Notes under the pieces: model-generated
The model's database searches: none
The model's input: only the letters and a program-made list of their open reading frames with translations
What the model was told of the DNA's origin: nothing
Part shown: in pieces, positions 53,385-62,616 of the stretch
How positions within the stretch are numbered: the first letter of the stretch is position 1
Layout: each line of letters starts with the position of its first letter
Translations under genes and position numbers: made by a program
NCBI RefSeq assembly: GCF_902859875.1
Contig: NZ_CADIKF010000005.1
Coordinates: 1 to 64,000, forward strand
Direction: 5' to 3'
Source of the DNA: Paraburkholderia solisilvae
Lineage (GTDB): Bacteria > Pseudomonadota > Gammaproteobacteria > Burkholderiales > Burkholderiaceae
DNA length: 64,000 bases

Positions 53385-54197
53385 ATGAACACGCAGGCCT
53401 ACCCGCTGGAAGCGCCCGACGGCAGTCCCTTCGGCACGCCGGGCGAAGGTGCCGCTGCGCTTGCGGCGATGCTCGCGCATTTCACGCTGCTCGCGCCGGT
53501 GTTCGACGCGATGCCCGATACGGTGTTCTTCGTGAAGGACGCCGATGCGCGCTATGCGCTCGTCAACCGCACGCTGGTGTCGCGCTGCGGGCACAAGGAA
53601 AAGGAAGCGCTGCTCGGCAAGACCGCCGAAGACGTGTTCCCGAGCCGCTTCGGCCGCATCTATACCGCGCAGGACAAGGCGGTCATCCATGTCGGCAACC
53701 AGATGCTCGATCAACTGGAACTGCATCTGTATCCGGGCCGGCAGCCCGGCTGGTGTCTGACCTGCAAGCAGCCGCTGCGCGACGCGTCCGGCCGCATCGT
53801 CGGCCTCGCGGGCACGTCGCGCGATCTGAAGGCCGACGAGAGCAGCCACCCGGCGTACAGCCGTCTCGCGACGGTGGTCCAGTACATCCAGCAAAACTAC
53901 GTGCAGCCGCTGAACCTGAAGCAACTCGCGGACATGGCCGATATGTCGGTGGCGCAGCTCGAGCGTTACTTTCACAAGGTGTTTCACCTGACGCCGCGGC
54001 AGGTGCTGCTGAAAACGCGCCTCGACGCGGCGACCGCGCTGCTCGTCTCGCATGACAAGGTGACCGACGTCGCCGCGTTGTGCGGCTACACCGATCACAG
54101 TGCGTTTACGCGGCAATTCAAGGCGACAGTCGGCGTCACGCCGACCGAATACCGGTTGCTGCTGCTCGGCAACGGTCGCCCGCGCGCGGCGGCATGA
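53385..54197 (+). CDS. AraC-family regulator with PAS domain, probable hydroxyproline regulator
   Basis: A 270-residue protein. Residues about 30-140 form a PAS/PAC sensor (FDAMPDTVFFVKDADARYALV, then LAGTSRDLK). The C-terminal AraC DNA-binding domain has two HTHs (LNLKQLADMADMSVAQLERY and VTDVAALCGYTDHSAFTRQF). Its position at the end of the locus and the presence of paired operators suggest it controls both divergent units, as the AraC-type LhpR does in pseudomonads. Ligand inferred, not shown. Confidence 0.85.
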   Translation: MNTQAYPLEAPDGSPFGTPGEGAAALAAMLAHFTLLAPVFDAMPDTVFFVKDADARYALVNRTLVSRCGHKEKEALLGKTAEDVFPSRFGRIYTAQDKAVIHVGNQMLDQLELHLYPGRQPGWCLTCKQPLRDASGRIVGLAGTSRDLKADESSHPAYSRLATVVQYIQQNYVQPLNLKQLADMADMSVAQLERYFHKVFHLTPRQVLLKTRLDAATALLVSHDKVTDVAALCGYTDHSAFTRQFKATVGVTPTEYRLLLLGNGRPRAAA

Positions 54198-54239
54198 AGT
54201 TGAAGCCGGACGACGACGCACGCGGCAGATGAACAAACG

Positions 54240-54575
54240 ATGAACAGGCGCGGCCCCGCACATCGCTATTACGTGTACGTCGTGATCCTCGACGACACCG
54301 TCTGGAACGAAGCGCGCTTCAGGCGCGCGAACCCCGGCTACCGTTTCGACAAGCCGTGTGTATACGTGGGCATGACAGGACTGGACCCGGATCTGCGCTT
54401 CGATCGGCACAAGGCGGATATTCAGGCGAACCGCTATGTGCGCGATTACGGTGTGCGGCTAATGCCCGAACTGTATGACTTTTACAATCCGATGCCGTAC
54501 GAAGGCGCGCGGGATATGGAAGTGGAACTGGCCATCGGGCTGCGCGAGGCCGGCTATGCGGTGTGGCAAGCCTGA
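54240..54575 (+). CDS. GIY-YIG-like small protein
   Basis: A 111-residue protein. YYVYVVILDD near the N-terminus followed by CVYVGMTGLDPDLRFDRHK matches the GIY-YIG nuclease beta-hairpin and first helix (YVY...YVGMT...R..H). A Glu late in the protein (MEVELAIGLREAGY) could be the catalytic acid. It is probably a small nuclease-fold protein; activity is uncertain. It is on the same strand as the AraC gene, 43 bases after it. Confidence 0.7.
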   Translation: MNRRGPAHRYYVYVVILDDTVWNEARFRRANPGYRFDKPCVYVGMTGLDPDLRFDRHKADIQANRYVRDYGVRLMPELYDFYNPMPYEGARDMEVELAIGLREAGYAVWQA

Positions 54576-54590
54576 TGAAAGCAATGCCGG

Positions 54591-54863
54591 TTATTTGATG
54601 CCGAGGCCGCGCAAGATTGCGTTGCCTTCATCGGTTAGACGAAACTGCGGCGCACCGGCATCCGACAGAATGCTTTCGACGAGTCCGGCTTCCTGCAGCC
54701 TCGGAATTTCCGGTTTCGCGTACGCGTCGACGGGCGCGTGCAACAACAGCAGCAGCGTCGCGAGTTCGTGGTGGCTCAGCAAACGGCGCAACATGGTGGG
54801 CCGTTTCGTCGCTACCGGAGTCTTCTGGGCGTCGTGTTCGTTGTTGTTAGCGTTGTTATCCAT
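54591..54863 (-). CDS. Small hypothetical protein with winged-helix-like C-terminus
   Basis: A 90-residue protein with an Asn-rich N-terminus. The C-terminal part (SHHELATLLLLLHAPVDAYA, then IPRLQEAGLVES and FRLTDEGNAILRGLGIK) has the helix-helix-wing rhythm of MarR/PadR-like winged helices. The start is the ATG behind GAGGTG; a Met four codons earlier is possible. No assignable function. Confidence 0.65.
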   Translation of the reverse strand: MDNNANNNEHDAQKTPVATKRPTMLRRLLSHHELATLLLLLHAPVDAYAKPEIPRLQEAGLVESILSDAGAPQFRLTDEGNAILRGLGIK

Positions 54864-55027
54864 CAGGCACCTCATACAGATCGCGCTTCGATTCGAGTGA
54901 CCGGATCATGAGTAGCCAAACTTAAACGACACTTAAGACGGGGACGTGACAGCGCCTGCATGCGTTCGCTCGTGCGTTTGCGCATTCGCATGTCGATCGG
55001 ATTGCTACTTGCTTACGCTTCGCATCG

Positions 55028-55375
55028 TCACGGTGCGCAGGTCTTGCTCGCCGCTTCGATCCACATATTCGACATATGGCGCTTTCCCGCGTAATAGCGG
55101 TATGTCGTTCCGCCGTTGTCGCTGCGGACCTTAACGATATTCGAGTCGCCGAAATCGAGCATCGTGCCTTGCGGAATCGGCGACGTGCTGACGTTCGTAT
55201 CGTGCTTTTTGGCTTCCTGTTCGAGGCATTGCACGACGTCGGCGACCGGGCGTTGGGTCATCGTATCGTTTTCCGGATCGCCCGCATCGGGATTGCTCTG
55301 CAGCTGTGCGCACGCGCTGAGTGCGAACGGAATGAGCAGCGTGGCGCATAACGATGCTTTGAACGGATTCCTCAT
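55028..55375 (-). CDS. Small lipoprotein of unknown function
   Basis: A 115-residue protein with a lipoprotein signal ending LSAC (Cys about residue 22). The mature part contains TYRYYAGKRH and a C-terminal Cys (SKTCAP). GGGAGAG precedes the ATG. On the minus strand a TATAAT (55472-55477) about 100 bases upstream may be its -10. It recalls small Burkholderia outer-membrane lipoproteins; no named family recognised. Confidence 0.75.
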   Translation of the reverse strand: MRNPFKASLCATLLIPFALSACAQLQSNPDAGDPENDTMTQRPVADVVQCLEQEAKKHDTNVSTSPIPQGTMLDFGDSNIVKVRSDNGGTTYRYYAGKRHMSNMWIEAASKTCAP

Positions 55376-55677
55376 GACTCTCCCTGACGTTGAATTTCTT
55401 TGAGCGGCGCTCACGAGTGGCGCTCATAAGTGGCGCTTCAAGCAACCACTGCGACCGTGACACTGAATGAAATTATATCCGTGCAAGGGGCGTGCCTGGC
55501 CGGTAACGCCATCCACGGCCGACGTCGATGAGCAACGACGTTGACGAGGCGCGCGGGAGTCATGCAAATGCATGGTTGAGGGCGGGGTGTTTGCCGAGAT
55601 AGTCAAACATGAATTTGAAGGCGCGACCATGCGATCCCGCAGCGCGGCTCACTTCACTTCGCGCTTGCATGCTGCGC
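55376..55677. other. Intergenic region upstream of the lipoprotein gene
   Basis: 302 bases without a supported gene. It contains TATAAT on the minus strand (55472-55477), likely for the lipoprotein, and otherwise shows no repeats. Confidence 0.45.
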
Positions 55678-56955
55678 TTATCGAACCGCGCGCCGCCTCG
55701 CGGCAATTGCATCGCGTGTCTGCATCGCCGCGTAAGTCAGCTGAGCGGCCGCGAGGCCGAACGCGCCGAACGTATGCGCGAGTCCGAATTGCGCGAACGC
55801 TTCCGGTACCGGCCGTTCGCCGGTGATCGCCGCCGCGAGCAATTCGCCGCACGCGGTGGTCGGCGCCATACCGTGACCGCCGAAACCGACCGCGTACCAG
55901 ACGCCGTCGGTGCTGCGGCCGATCTGCGGCATCTTGTGCCGCGCGTAGCTCATCAACCCGCCCCATGCATAGTCGACGCGCACGCCGTGCAATTGCGGAT
56001 ACACCTTCAGCAGATCGCCGCGCAGCAGCCGCGCGATGGCCTGCGGCGCGCGTTCGACGATCGAGATGCGGCCGCCCCATAAAATGCGCGTATCCGGCAA
56101 CGGCCGGTAGTAGTCGAACGCAAAGCGCGTGTCATAGACGGCCGACGTGCAATCGATCGCGTCTTTCAGGCGCGCGCCGAGCGGTTCGGTCGCCATCACA
56201 TAGGTCGCGATCGGCAACACCGCACGCTCGACGCGCCGGTATACGTTGCGCGCATAGCCGCCGCCCGCCATGACGACATGCTGCGCATCGACGGTGCCCA
56301 TGGGGGTGTCGACCACGAAGCCGCCGCGCTGCGCGCGCAGTGCGCGCACCGGCGAATGCTCATGAATGCGCACGCCTGCATCGGCCGCCGCAGCCGCGAT
56401 GCCGGCTACATACTTCAACGGATGAAAGTGGAACGCGTTGCGCTCGAAAAGGCCGCCGTGATAGCGGTTGGTTTTGAGCCGCGCAGAGAGTTCCCGTTCG
56501 CCAAGCGGTTCCCAGTCGACACCGAACGATTCTTTCATCAGCCGGCGTTGCGCATCGAGCCGCGCGGGCTCGTCGAACCAGTTTGCGAGAATCACGCCGG
56601 CATCGGTAACGTCGCAATCGATGTTGTAACGACGGATGCGTTTGCGCATCAGATCGACGGCATCGGTGGTCAGCGCGTACAGTTCGCGCGCGCGTGCGGC
56701 GCCGAGCACCTTCAGCAAATCCGCGCAATCGAGGCTATAGCCGCCGAATACGAAGCCGCCGTTGCGCCCGGAGGCGCCAAAGCCCACCTGTTGCGCTTCC
56801 AGCACGACGACGTCGCGCAGGCCGCGCTCGGCGAGTCCGAGGGCAGTGGACAAACCAGCCAGCCCGCCGCCGACGATGCACACATGTGCGCTGTGACGGC
56901 CCGTCAAACGAAGGCGTTCAGGACGCTTGACGGTCGCCTCGTAGAAACTCTGCAT
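55678..56955 (-). CDS. FAD-dependent amine oxidoreductase, PuuB/OrdL-like
   Basis: A 425-residue DAO-superfamily flavoprotein. The FAD motif HVCIVGGGLAGLSTALGLAE is near residue 25, and FGASGRNGGFVFGGYSLD matches the gamma-glutamylputrescine oxidase/OrdL subgroup. The C-terminus has WYAVGFGGHGMAPTTACGEL. Likely substrates are amines or N-substituted amino acids such as gamma-glutamylputrescine. No other Puu genes adjoin, so the physiological substrate is open. Confidence 0.85.
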   Translation of the reverse strand: MQSFYEATVKRPERLRLTGRHSAHVCIVGGGLAGLSTALGLAERGLRDVVVLEAQQVGFGASGRNGGFVFGGYSLDCADLLKVLGAARARELYALTTDAVDLMRKRIRRYNIDCDVTDAGVILANWFDEPARLDAQRRLMKESFGVDWEPLGERELSARLKTNRYHGGLFERNAFHFHPLKYVAGIAAAAADAGVRIHEHSPVRALRAQRGGFVVDTPMGTVDAQHVVMAGGGYARNVYRRVERAVLPIATYVMATEPLGARLKDAIDCTSAVYDTRFAFDYYRPLPDTRILWGGRISIVERAPQAIARLLRGDLLKVYPQLHGVRVDYAWGGLMSYARHKMPQIGRSTDGVWYAVGFGGHGMAPTTACGELLAAAITGERPVPEAFAQFGLAHTFGAFGLAAAQLTYAAMQTRDAIAARRRAVR

Positions 56956-57245
56956 AGGTGCGTTCGTTCCGCCCAGGGTGGGCGGCTATGGTACTGAAAA
57001 TCGCGCCGCGCTCCTATATCGGGCTTTCCACAGGTAGGCTCGTTGCCGCCCGTCCTGGCACGTGCGCGCCACGCCGGAAACGCCGGTGCGGCGCCCTACA
57101 CCGGCGCATCGCACGGCACGAGTGTTGCGTGGCGTACTCAATGCAGGCGCCAGTTTGCACCGAGGCCCCTCGCAATTCACGGTAACGCGCTAGACTGATA
57201 CGAGTCGCATTTTTTGTGGTCCGGCATCTGCAAGGAGACGCCACC

Positions 57246-60200
57246 ATGAATCGGCCGCTGCTTCGCATTCCGCAACTGCGCACCACCGGCACCACCTCCT
57301 CGTGGAAGTGGTTGAAGTGGGGAGTTTTTCTGGCGTTTCTGGTGGCGGTCGCAGCGGGCGTGCGCGTCGTGCAGATCGAAATGGATACGTCGCGGCTGCA
57401 GGCGCGCTACCTGTCCGAACTGACGAGCGAAGTCGGCTTTACCGTCGCAACCGGGCCGAGCGACCGCATCCGCTTCCCGAAAGACGGCCCGTACGACATC
57501 AGGCTCGGCTATACGCTGCTGCCGTCGATCGAACGGCGCCTGCGCGAGCGCGGCTTCACGGTCGCATCGCAGGCGCGCGATTCAGACCGCATGCTTTCGC
57601 TCGCCGACGACGACCTGTTTATCCCATACGAAGAGAAAGACCAGGCCGGCTTGCGCCTGTACGACGCGAGCGGCGAAGCGTTGTTCGGCGACGATTATCC
57701 GAAACGGATTTACCGCAATTTCAGTGCGGTTCCGCCGCTTGTCGTCAACGCGCTGCTGTTTATCGAAGACCGTCACCTGCTCGATGCCGACCAGCCGAAC
57801 CGGAATCCGGCGGTCGACTGGACCCGATTCGGCCGCGCGCTCGCCGACCAGGGCGCACGCTTTTTCAACCATAACCAGCCGCAGCCGGGCGGCAGTACGC
57901 TCGCGACGCAGATCGAGAAATTCCGCCATTCGCCGGGCGGGCGCACCGCGACGCCGCGGGAAAAGCTGCGGCAAATCGCGTCGGCGTCGGTGCGCGCTTA
58001 TCTCGGCGGCCCGCGCACGATGGAGGCGCGTGAACAGATCGTCGTGCGTTATCTGAATTCGGTGCCGCTTGCCGCGCAGCCGGGGATCGGCGAAGTCAAC
58101 GGGATCGGCGATGGCCTCGCCGCATGGTATGGCCGCGACTTCGACGACGTGAACCGCATTCTTGCGGCGCCGCCGACCGATGAAAACCTCGCGGCGCAAG
58201 GCCTGGCATTCCGCCAGGTGTTGTCGCTGATGATTGCGCAGCGCGGGCCGTCGCACTTTCTGCTGCGGCGAAACGCGGATCTCGCGTCGCTGACCGACAG
58301 CTATCTGCGTCTGCTCGCAAGCGGCGGTGCGATTTCGACCTCGCTGCGCGACGCGTCGCTGGCCGCGCCGGTTGAACTGCATCGCTCGTCGCTGCCGCCG
58401 GCCACGGAGTCGTTCGTATCGCGCAAGGCGGTGACGTCGTTGCGTTCGCATCTGATGACGGCGCTAGGCGTCGGCAACCTGTACGACCTCGACCGGCTGG
58501 ATCTGAGCGCGACGGCCACGCTCGACAACGAGGTGCAGCAGGCCGTCAGCGACCGTCTCGCAGCGGCCGCAAGCAAGGACGGCGCGCGCGCCGCCGGACT
58601 CTACGGCAAAGATATGCTGCGTCCGCAGGACGATCCGTCGAAAATTTCGTATAGCTTGACCTTGTTCGAAAAGCACGACGGCCAGAACCTCGTGCGCGTG
58701 CAAACCGATAGCGTGAACCAGCCGTTCGACATCAACCAGGGCGCACGGCTCAATCTCGGCTCGACGGCGAAGCTGCGCACCATCGTCACGTACCTGCAGA
58801 TTGTCGAGGAACTGCACGGCCGCTATGCCGAAATGAGCGTCGACGAATTGCGTGCGGTGAAGCCGGAGCGCTCCGATCCGTTGACGTATTGGGCGGTCGA
58901 TTATCTGTCGCATACGACGGACCATTCGCTTCCCGCCATGCTCGATGCGGCCGTCGAGCGCAAGTATTCGGCGAGCGCCGGCGAGATGTTCTATACGGGC
59001 GGCGGCGGCCAGGTGTTCAGCAACTTCGAATCGACCGACAACGGCCGTATTCTGACCGTGCACCGTGCGTTCCAGCATTCGGTGAATCTGGTCTTCGTGC
59101 GGATGATGCGCGATATCGTCCACTACGAAATGATCCAGACAACCGGCCCGACGTCGCAATGGCTCGACGATCCGGCGGTGCGGAAAATGTATCTGACGCG
59201 TTTCGCGGATCAGGAAAGCCGCGTGTACATGAATCGCTTCTACACCAAGTACCACGGCAAAACCCCGGACGCCGCGCTCGCCGCTTTGCTGCGCACGGTG
59301 CGCAAATCGCCGCCGAAGGTGGCGACCGTGCTGCGCAGTGTGGCGCCCGACGCGTCGCAGGAATGGTTCAATGCACAGATGCGCGCGGCGCTGAAGGGCA
59401 CGCCCGCCGCAGTGATTCTCGACAATGAAGATCTCGCCGACCTCTATGCGAAGTACGGGATCGACAAGTTCAACCTGAACGACCGCGGCTATATTTCGAG
59501 CGTGCATCCGCTCGAGCTGTGGACGCTCAACTATCTGCGCACGCATCCGGACGCGAGCCTGAATGAAATACAGGAAGCGAGCCGCGACCCACGCGCCGAT
59601 GCCTACAAGTGGCTCTTCAAGACCCGCTATCACGCGACGCAGGACCGCCGCATCAAGCGGATGGTCGAGCAGCGCGCGTATGAGGAGATCGGCAAGTCGT
59701 GGCGCGCGCTCGGCTACCCGTTCGCGAAGCTGACGCCGTCGTATGGCGCGGCGATCGGCGCGTCGGGCGACCGGCCGGTCGCGCTTGCGCAACTGATCGG
59801 CATCATCTCGAACGGCGGCAATCAGGTGCCGACACATAGCATTGCCGAGCTCGAATTCGCGAAGGGCACGCCGTATGAAACGCGCTTTACGCGTGCCGCG
59901 GCGCAGCCGAACCAGGTGCTGTCGCCGGATATCGCGCGGGTCGTGCAATCGCTGCTGCGCGATGTGGTGGCGGGCGGCACCGCGCGGCGGATGGCGCAAG
60001 GCATGACGTTCCCGAATGGCCAGACGCTGCAGGTGTCCGGCAAGACCGGGACCGGCGACCAGCGCTTCAATGTGTATGCGAAAGGCGGCCGGTTGATCGA
60101 ATCGCGCAAGGTGAATCGTACGGCTACCTTCGTGTTCCAAATCGGCGACCGGTTCTACGGTACGTTGACGGCCTTCGTGCACGAGCCGTATGCGGCACGT

Positions 60201-60335
60201 TTCGACTTTACGAGTGCGCTGTCGGTGCAGTTGCTGAAATCGATGGCGCCGGCGCTGCAGCCTTTGCTTGACGAGCCGCCTGAGCGTCAAGCGAAGCGCG
60301 TCGCGGCGGCGGGCGCAGAGGCACAGGCGCGCTAA
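57246..60335 (+). CDS. Atypical class A penicillin-binding protein (glycosyltransferase 51 plus transpeptidase)
   Basis: A 1029-residue inner-membrane protein with one N-terminal transmembrane helix (about 22-42). The glycosyltransferase region contains Glu174 in LLFIEDRHLLDAD and GGSTLATQIEKF. The usual EDxxFxxHxG pattern is altered to EDRHLLDAD-PAVDWTRFGRA. The transpeptidase motifs are Ser506-Thr-Ala-Lys509, SVN at 612-614 and KTG at 933-935. The SxN-KTG gap of about 320 residues is far longer than in PBP1a/1b, showing a large insertion. It should polymerise and cross-link peptidoglycan. AAGGAG precedes the ATG. Monocistronic. Confidence 0.87.
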   Translation: MNRPLLRIPQLRTTGTTSSWKWLKWGVFLAFLVAVAAGVRVVQIEMDTSRLQARYLSELTSEVGFTVATGPSDRIRFPKDGPYDIRLGYTLLPSIERRLRERGFTVASQARDSDRMLSLADDDLFIPYEEKDQAGLRLYDASGEALFGDDYPKRIYRNFSAVPPLVVNALLFIEDRHLLDADQPNRNPAVDWTRFGRALADQGARFFNHNQPQPGGSTLATQIEKFRHSPGGRTATPREKLRQIASASVRAYLGGPRTMEAREQIVVRYLNSVPLAAQPGIGEVNGIGDGLAAWYGRDFDDVNRILAAPPTDENLAAQGLAFRQVLSLMIAQRGPSHFLLRRNADLASLTDSYLRLLASGGAISTSLRDASLAAPVELHRSSLPPATESFVSRKAVTSLRSHLMTALGVGNLYDLDRLDLSATATLDNEVQQAVSDRLAAAASKDGARAAGLYGKDMLRPQDDPSKISYSLTLFEKHDGQNLVRVQTDSVNQPFDINQGARLNLGSTAKLRTIVTYLQIVEELHGRYAEMSVDELRAVKPERSDPLTYWAVDYLSHTTDHSLPAMLDAAVERKYSASAGEMFYTGGGGQVFSNFESTDNGRILTVHRAFQHSVNLVFVRMMRDIVHYEMIQTTGPTSQWLDDPAVRKMYLTRFADQESRVYMNRFYTKYHGKTPDAALAALLRTVRKSPPKVATVLRSVAPDASQEWFNAQMRAALKGTPAAVILDNEDLADLYAKYGIDKFNLNDRGYISSVHPLELWTLNYLRTHPDASLNEIQEASRDPRADAYKWLFKTRYHATQDRRIKRMVEQRAYEEIGKSWRALGYPFAKLTPSYGAAIGASGDRPVALAQLIGIISNGGNQVPTHSIAELEFAKGTPYETRFTRAAAQPNQVLSPDIARVVQSLLRDVVAGGTARRMAQGMTFPNGQTLQVSGKTGTGDQRFNVYAKGGRLIESRKVNRTATFVFQIGDRFYGTLTAFVHEPYAARFDFTSALSVQLLKSMAPALQPLLDEPPERQAKRVAAAGAEAQAR

Positions 60336-60399
60336 CGATGGGAGCGATTGCGATTGCAAGCGCAATTGCTCGCGAGTTCGCCGCGCCGTGCCGCGTCCT

Positions 60400-61623
60400 T
60401 CAATAATCGACTTCCACCGCGGGCTTCAGGAACAGCTCGTGCACCGGCGCGAAGTGCGCATAAAGCGGCAGAATCGCACCGCCCATCGCGCGCGCATCCG
60501 CGCCGATCGCGCCTTCCAGCAATTGAGGCCGCACCATGCCTTCCCATTCGAACCGGTCGAGCACGCGCTCCGTGCGGCGAATGATTTCGCGTACGAGTTG
60601 ACGATCGAGTTCGCCGTCTATCACGACCGCTTCCAGATCGAGCAGCGCCGCCGCATTGGTCAACGCGCTTGCGATTGCCGGACACGCGGTGTCGAGCCAT
60701 TGTGCGGTCAGCCGCCACAGGTCCGCAGACAACGCGCGATGATCGTGCGCGGCGGCGGCGGGTGCGCCGGCTTCGGTGAACAGCCGCTCGAGCACGAAAC
60801 CCGACGCCGCGTGCAGCAACTGCCTCGCGGGGTCGCGCGCGCGGCCCGCGATCGGAATCGAGCCGACCGCGCCGGCGTTGTCGTGCGGGCCGCCATGCAG
60901 ACGTCCGTCGATCACGAGACCGCCGCCGATAAACGTACCGACGAACAGATAAAGAAAGTGGTGGATGCCGCGCCCCTGGCCCATCACCAGTTCGGCTGCA
61001 CAGGCGGCGGTGGTGTCTTTTGCGAACTCGACGGGCAAGCCCGTCATTGTCGCGATACGCGTGCGGATGTCGATATCGTTCCATGCGTCGAGCGCATCGC
61101 GCGGCGCGCCGAGAAACTCGCGCCAGCCGCCGAGCCACAAAGGCGCCGCCACGCCGACGCCGACCACCTTGCGTCTTCTGGCCGCACCCAGCGTATCGTT
61201 GACGCGCGCGAGCTTGCTTTCCAGCGCGCCAAAGAGGGTGTGCGGGTCCGGATACGCGTACTCGAGCACTTCGCGGCAGCAAACGCGGCCGACGAAATCC
61301 AGCGCGAGCACATCGAGGCTGCGCCGTCCGACCTTCACGCCGATCGTATACGCGCCTTCGGGCCGCAACGCGATCGGCACGGACGGCTGGCCGATGCGTC
61401 CGCGCACGCGCGCCTGCTTGACGAGCAGACCGTCGTCGATCAGGCGATCGACGATCATCGATACGGTCTGCATCGACAGGCGCGTGAGCCGGCCGACGTC
61501 GGCCTTCGGCAACGGGCCGTGCAAGCGGATGGCCTGCAGCACGATCCGCTCGTTGAACTGCCGCATGCCGACCTGGTTCGAGCCGACCGTGCGTTTCAGC
61601 GGCGAACGGATACCGGTTTCCAT
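60400..61623 (-). CDS. ROK-family transcriptional regulator with N-terminal HTH
   Basis: A 407-residue Mlc/NagC/XylR-type protein. An N-terminal winged helix (about 15-80, LPKADVGRLTRLSMQTVSMI) precedes a ROK domain (GVGVAAPLW, FVGTFIGGGLVIDGRL, NAGAVGSIPI). The HTH and sugar-kinase-like effector fold indicate a repressor or activator for the adjoining Frc-type transporter rather than a kinase. The zinc-binding Cys cluster of typical ROK proteins is not evident. It lies 71 bases downstream of the ABC ATPase on the same strand, so it is the last gene of the transporter operon. Confidence 0.87.
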   Translation of the reverse strand: METGIRSPLKRTVGSNQVGMRQFNERIVLQAIRLHGPLPKADVGRLTRLSMQTVSMIVDRLIDDGLLVKQARVRGRIGQPSVPIALRPEGAYTIGVKVGRRSLDVLALDFVGRVCCREVLEYAYPDPHTLFGALESKLARVNDTLGAARRRKVVGVGVAAPLWLGGWREFLGAPRDALDAWNDIDIRTRIATMTGLPVEFAKDTTAACAAELVMGQGRGIHHFLYLFVGTFIGGGLVIDGRLHGGPHDNAGAVGSIPIAGRARDPARQLLHAASGFVLERLFTEAGAPAAAAHDHRALSADLWRLTAQWLDTACPAIASALTNAAALLDLEAVVIDGELDRQLVREIIRRTERVLDRFEWEGMVRPQLLEGAIGADARAMGGAILPLYAHFAPVHELFLKPAVEVDY

Positions 61624-61694
61624 TGCGCGGTCCGTTCAAGCGCAAGAGCGCATGACGGGCGCGATGCGCACGAGGGGCGTCGTCGCAGCGCGCA

Positions 61695-62504
61695 TCACGC
61701 GATCGCCTTGACGTCCGCTTCCTTCGCGCCGGTCATGATCGCGACCGCCTCCGACATATGAATGTCTTTCCGGTTCACGAGCGCCGCGCGCCGGCCCAGC
61801 CGTTGAATATGAATGCGGTCCGCGATGTCGAACACGTGCGGCATGTTGTGGCTGATCAGAATGACCGGCAAGCCGCGGTCGCGCACACGGCGAATCAGTT
61901 CGAGCACCATATTGCCTTCCTTCACGCCGAGTGCGGCGGTCGGTTCGTCGAGAATCACGACGTGCCGTGCAAATGCCGCGCTGCGGGCCACGGCCACGCC
62001 CTGACGCTGACCGCCCGACAGCGTCTCGACGGCCTGGCGCATCGAGCGGATGCCGATCTGCAGATCCTTCATATGCGCGGTCGCTTCGTCGAGCATGCGG
62101 CGCTTGTCGATCATCTTGAGAACCGACCCACGCCAGCCGGGCTTGCGCAATTCGCGCGCAAGAAACAGGTTTTCCGCGATGCTCATGGCCGGCGCGACCG
62201 CGAGGTCCTGGTAGACCGTTTCGATTCCCTGTTCGCGCGCATCGAGCGGACTGCGAAAGCGCACCGGCTTGCCATCGAGGCGAATCTCGCCCTCGTCGGG
62301 CAGCGTCGCGCCGGACAGCGCCTTGATCAGCGACGATTTGCCGGCGCCGTTGTCGCCGATCACGGCCATGATCTCGCCGGGCATCACTTCGAAATCGCAG
62401 CCGTCGAGCGCGGTGACGTTGCCATAGCGTTTGACGAGGCCGCGTGCCTCGAGCACGGGCGCGGCGGTGGAAACGGCGGAAGAGGGAACGGGTGTCGTCG
62501 ACAT
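61695..62504 (-). CDS. frcA: Sugar ABC transporter ATPase, FrcA-like
   Basis: A 269-residue single-domain ATPase: Walker A GDNGAGKSS, signature TLSGGQRQGVAVARSAAF, Walker B VVILDEPTAAL and an H-loop SHNMPHV. The short single-domain form of the CUT2 family is typical of FrcA (fructose/ribose/mannose uptake). The start is the ATG behind GGAG; a Met four codons earlier is less likely. It lies between the permease and ROK genes. Confidence 0.9.
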   Translation of the reverse strand: MSTTPVPSSAVSTAAPVLEARGLVKRYGNVTALDGCDFEVMPGEIMAVIGDNGAGKSSLIKALSGATLPDEGEIRLDGKPVRFRSPLDAREQGIETVYQDLAVAPAMSIAENLFLARELRKPGWRGSVLKMIDKRRMLDEATAHMKDLQIGIRSMRQAVETLSGGQRQGVAVARSAAFARHVVILDEPTAALGVKEGNMVLELIRRVRDRGLPVILISHNMPHVFDIADRIHIQRLGRRAALVNRKDIHMSEAVAIMTGAKEADVKAIA

Positions 62505-62616
62505 GACGGGCTCCATGCTTGAATGCGGTGCGAAAGATGATGCGGCGTAGGCGCGGGCCGTGAAGGCGAAGGCGAAGCGCGAATGCCGATGCAAGGGTGA
62601 AGCGCGTTGCTTGCGC

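Noticed and set aside
60342..60371. Hairpin between the PBP and ROK genes
   Set aside because: The stem has a mismatch and no T run; it could be a weak bidirectional terminator but is not distinguishable from chance.
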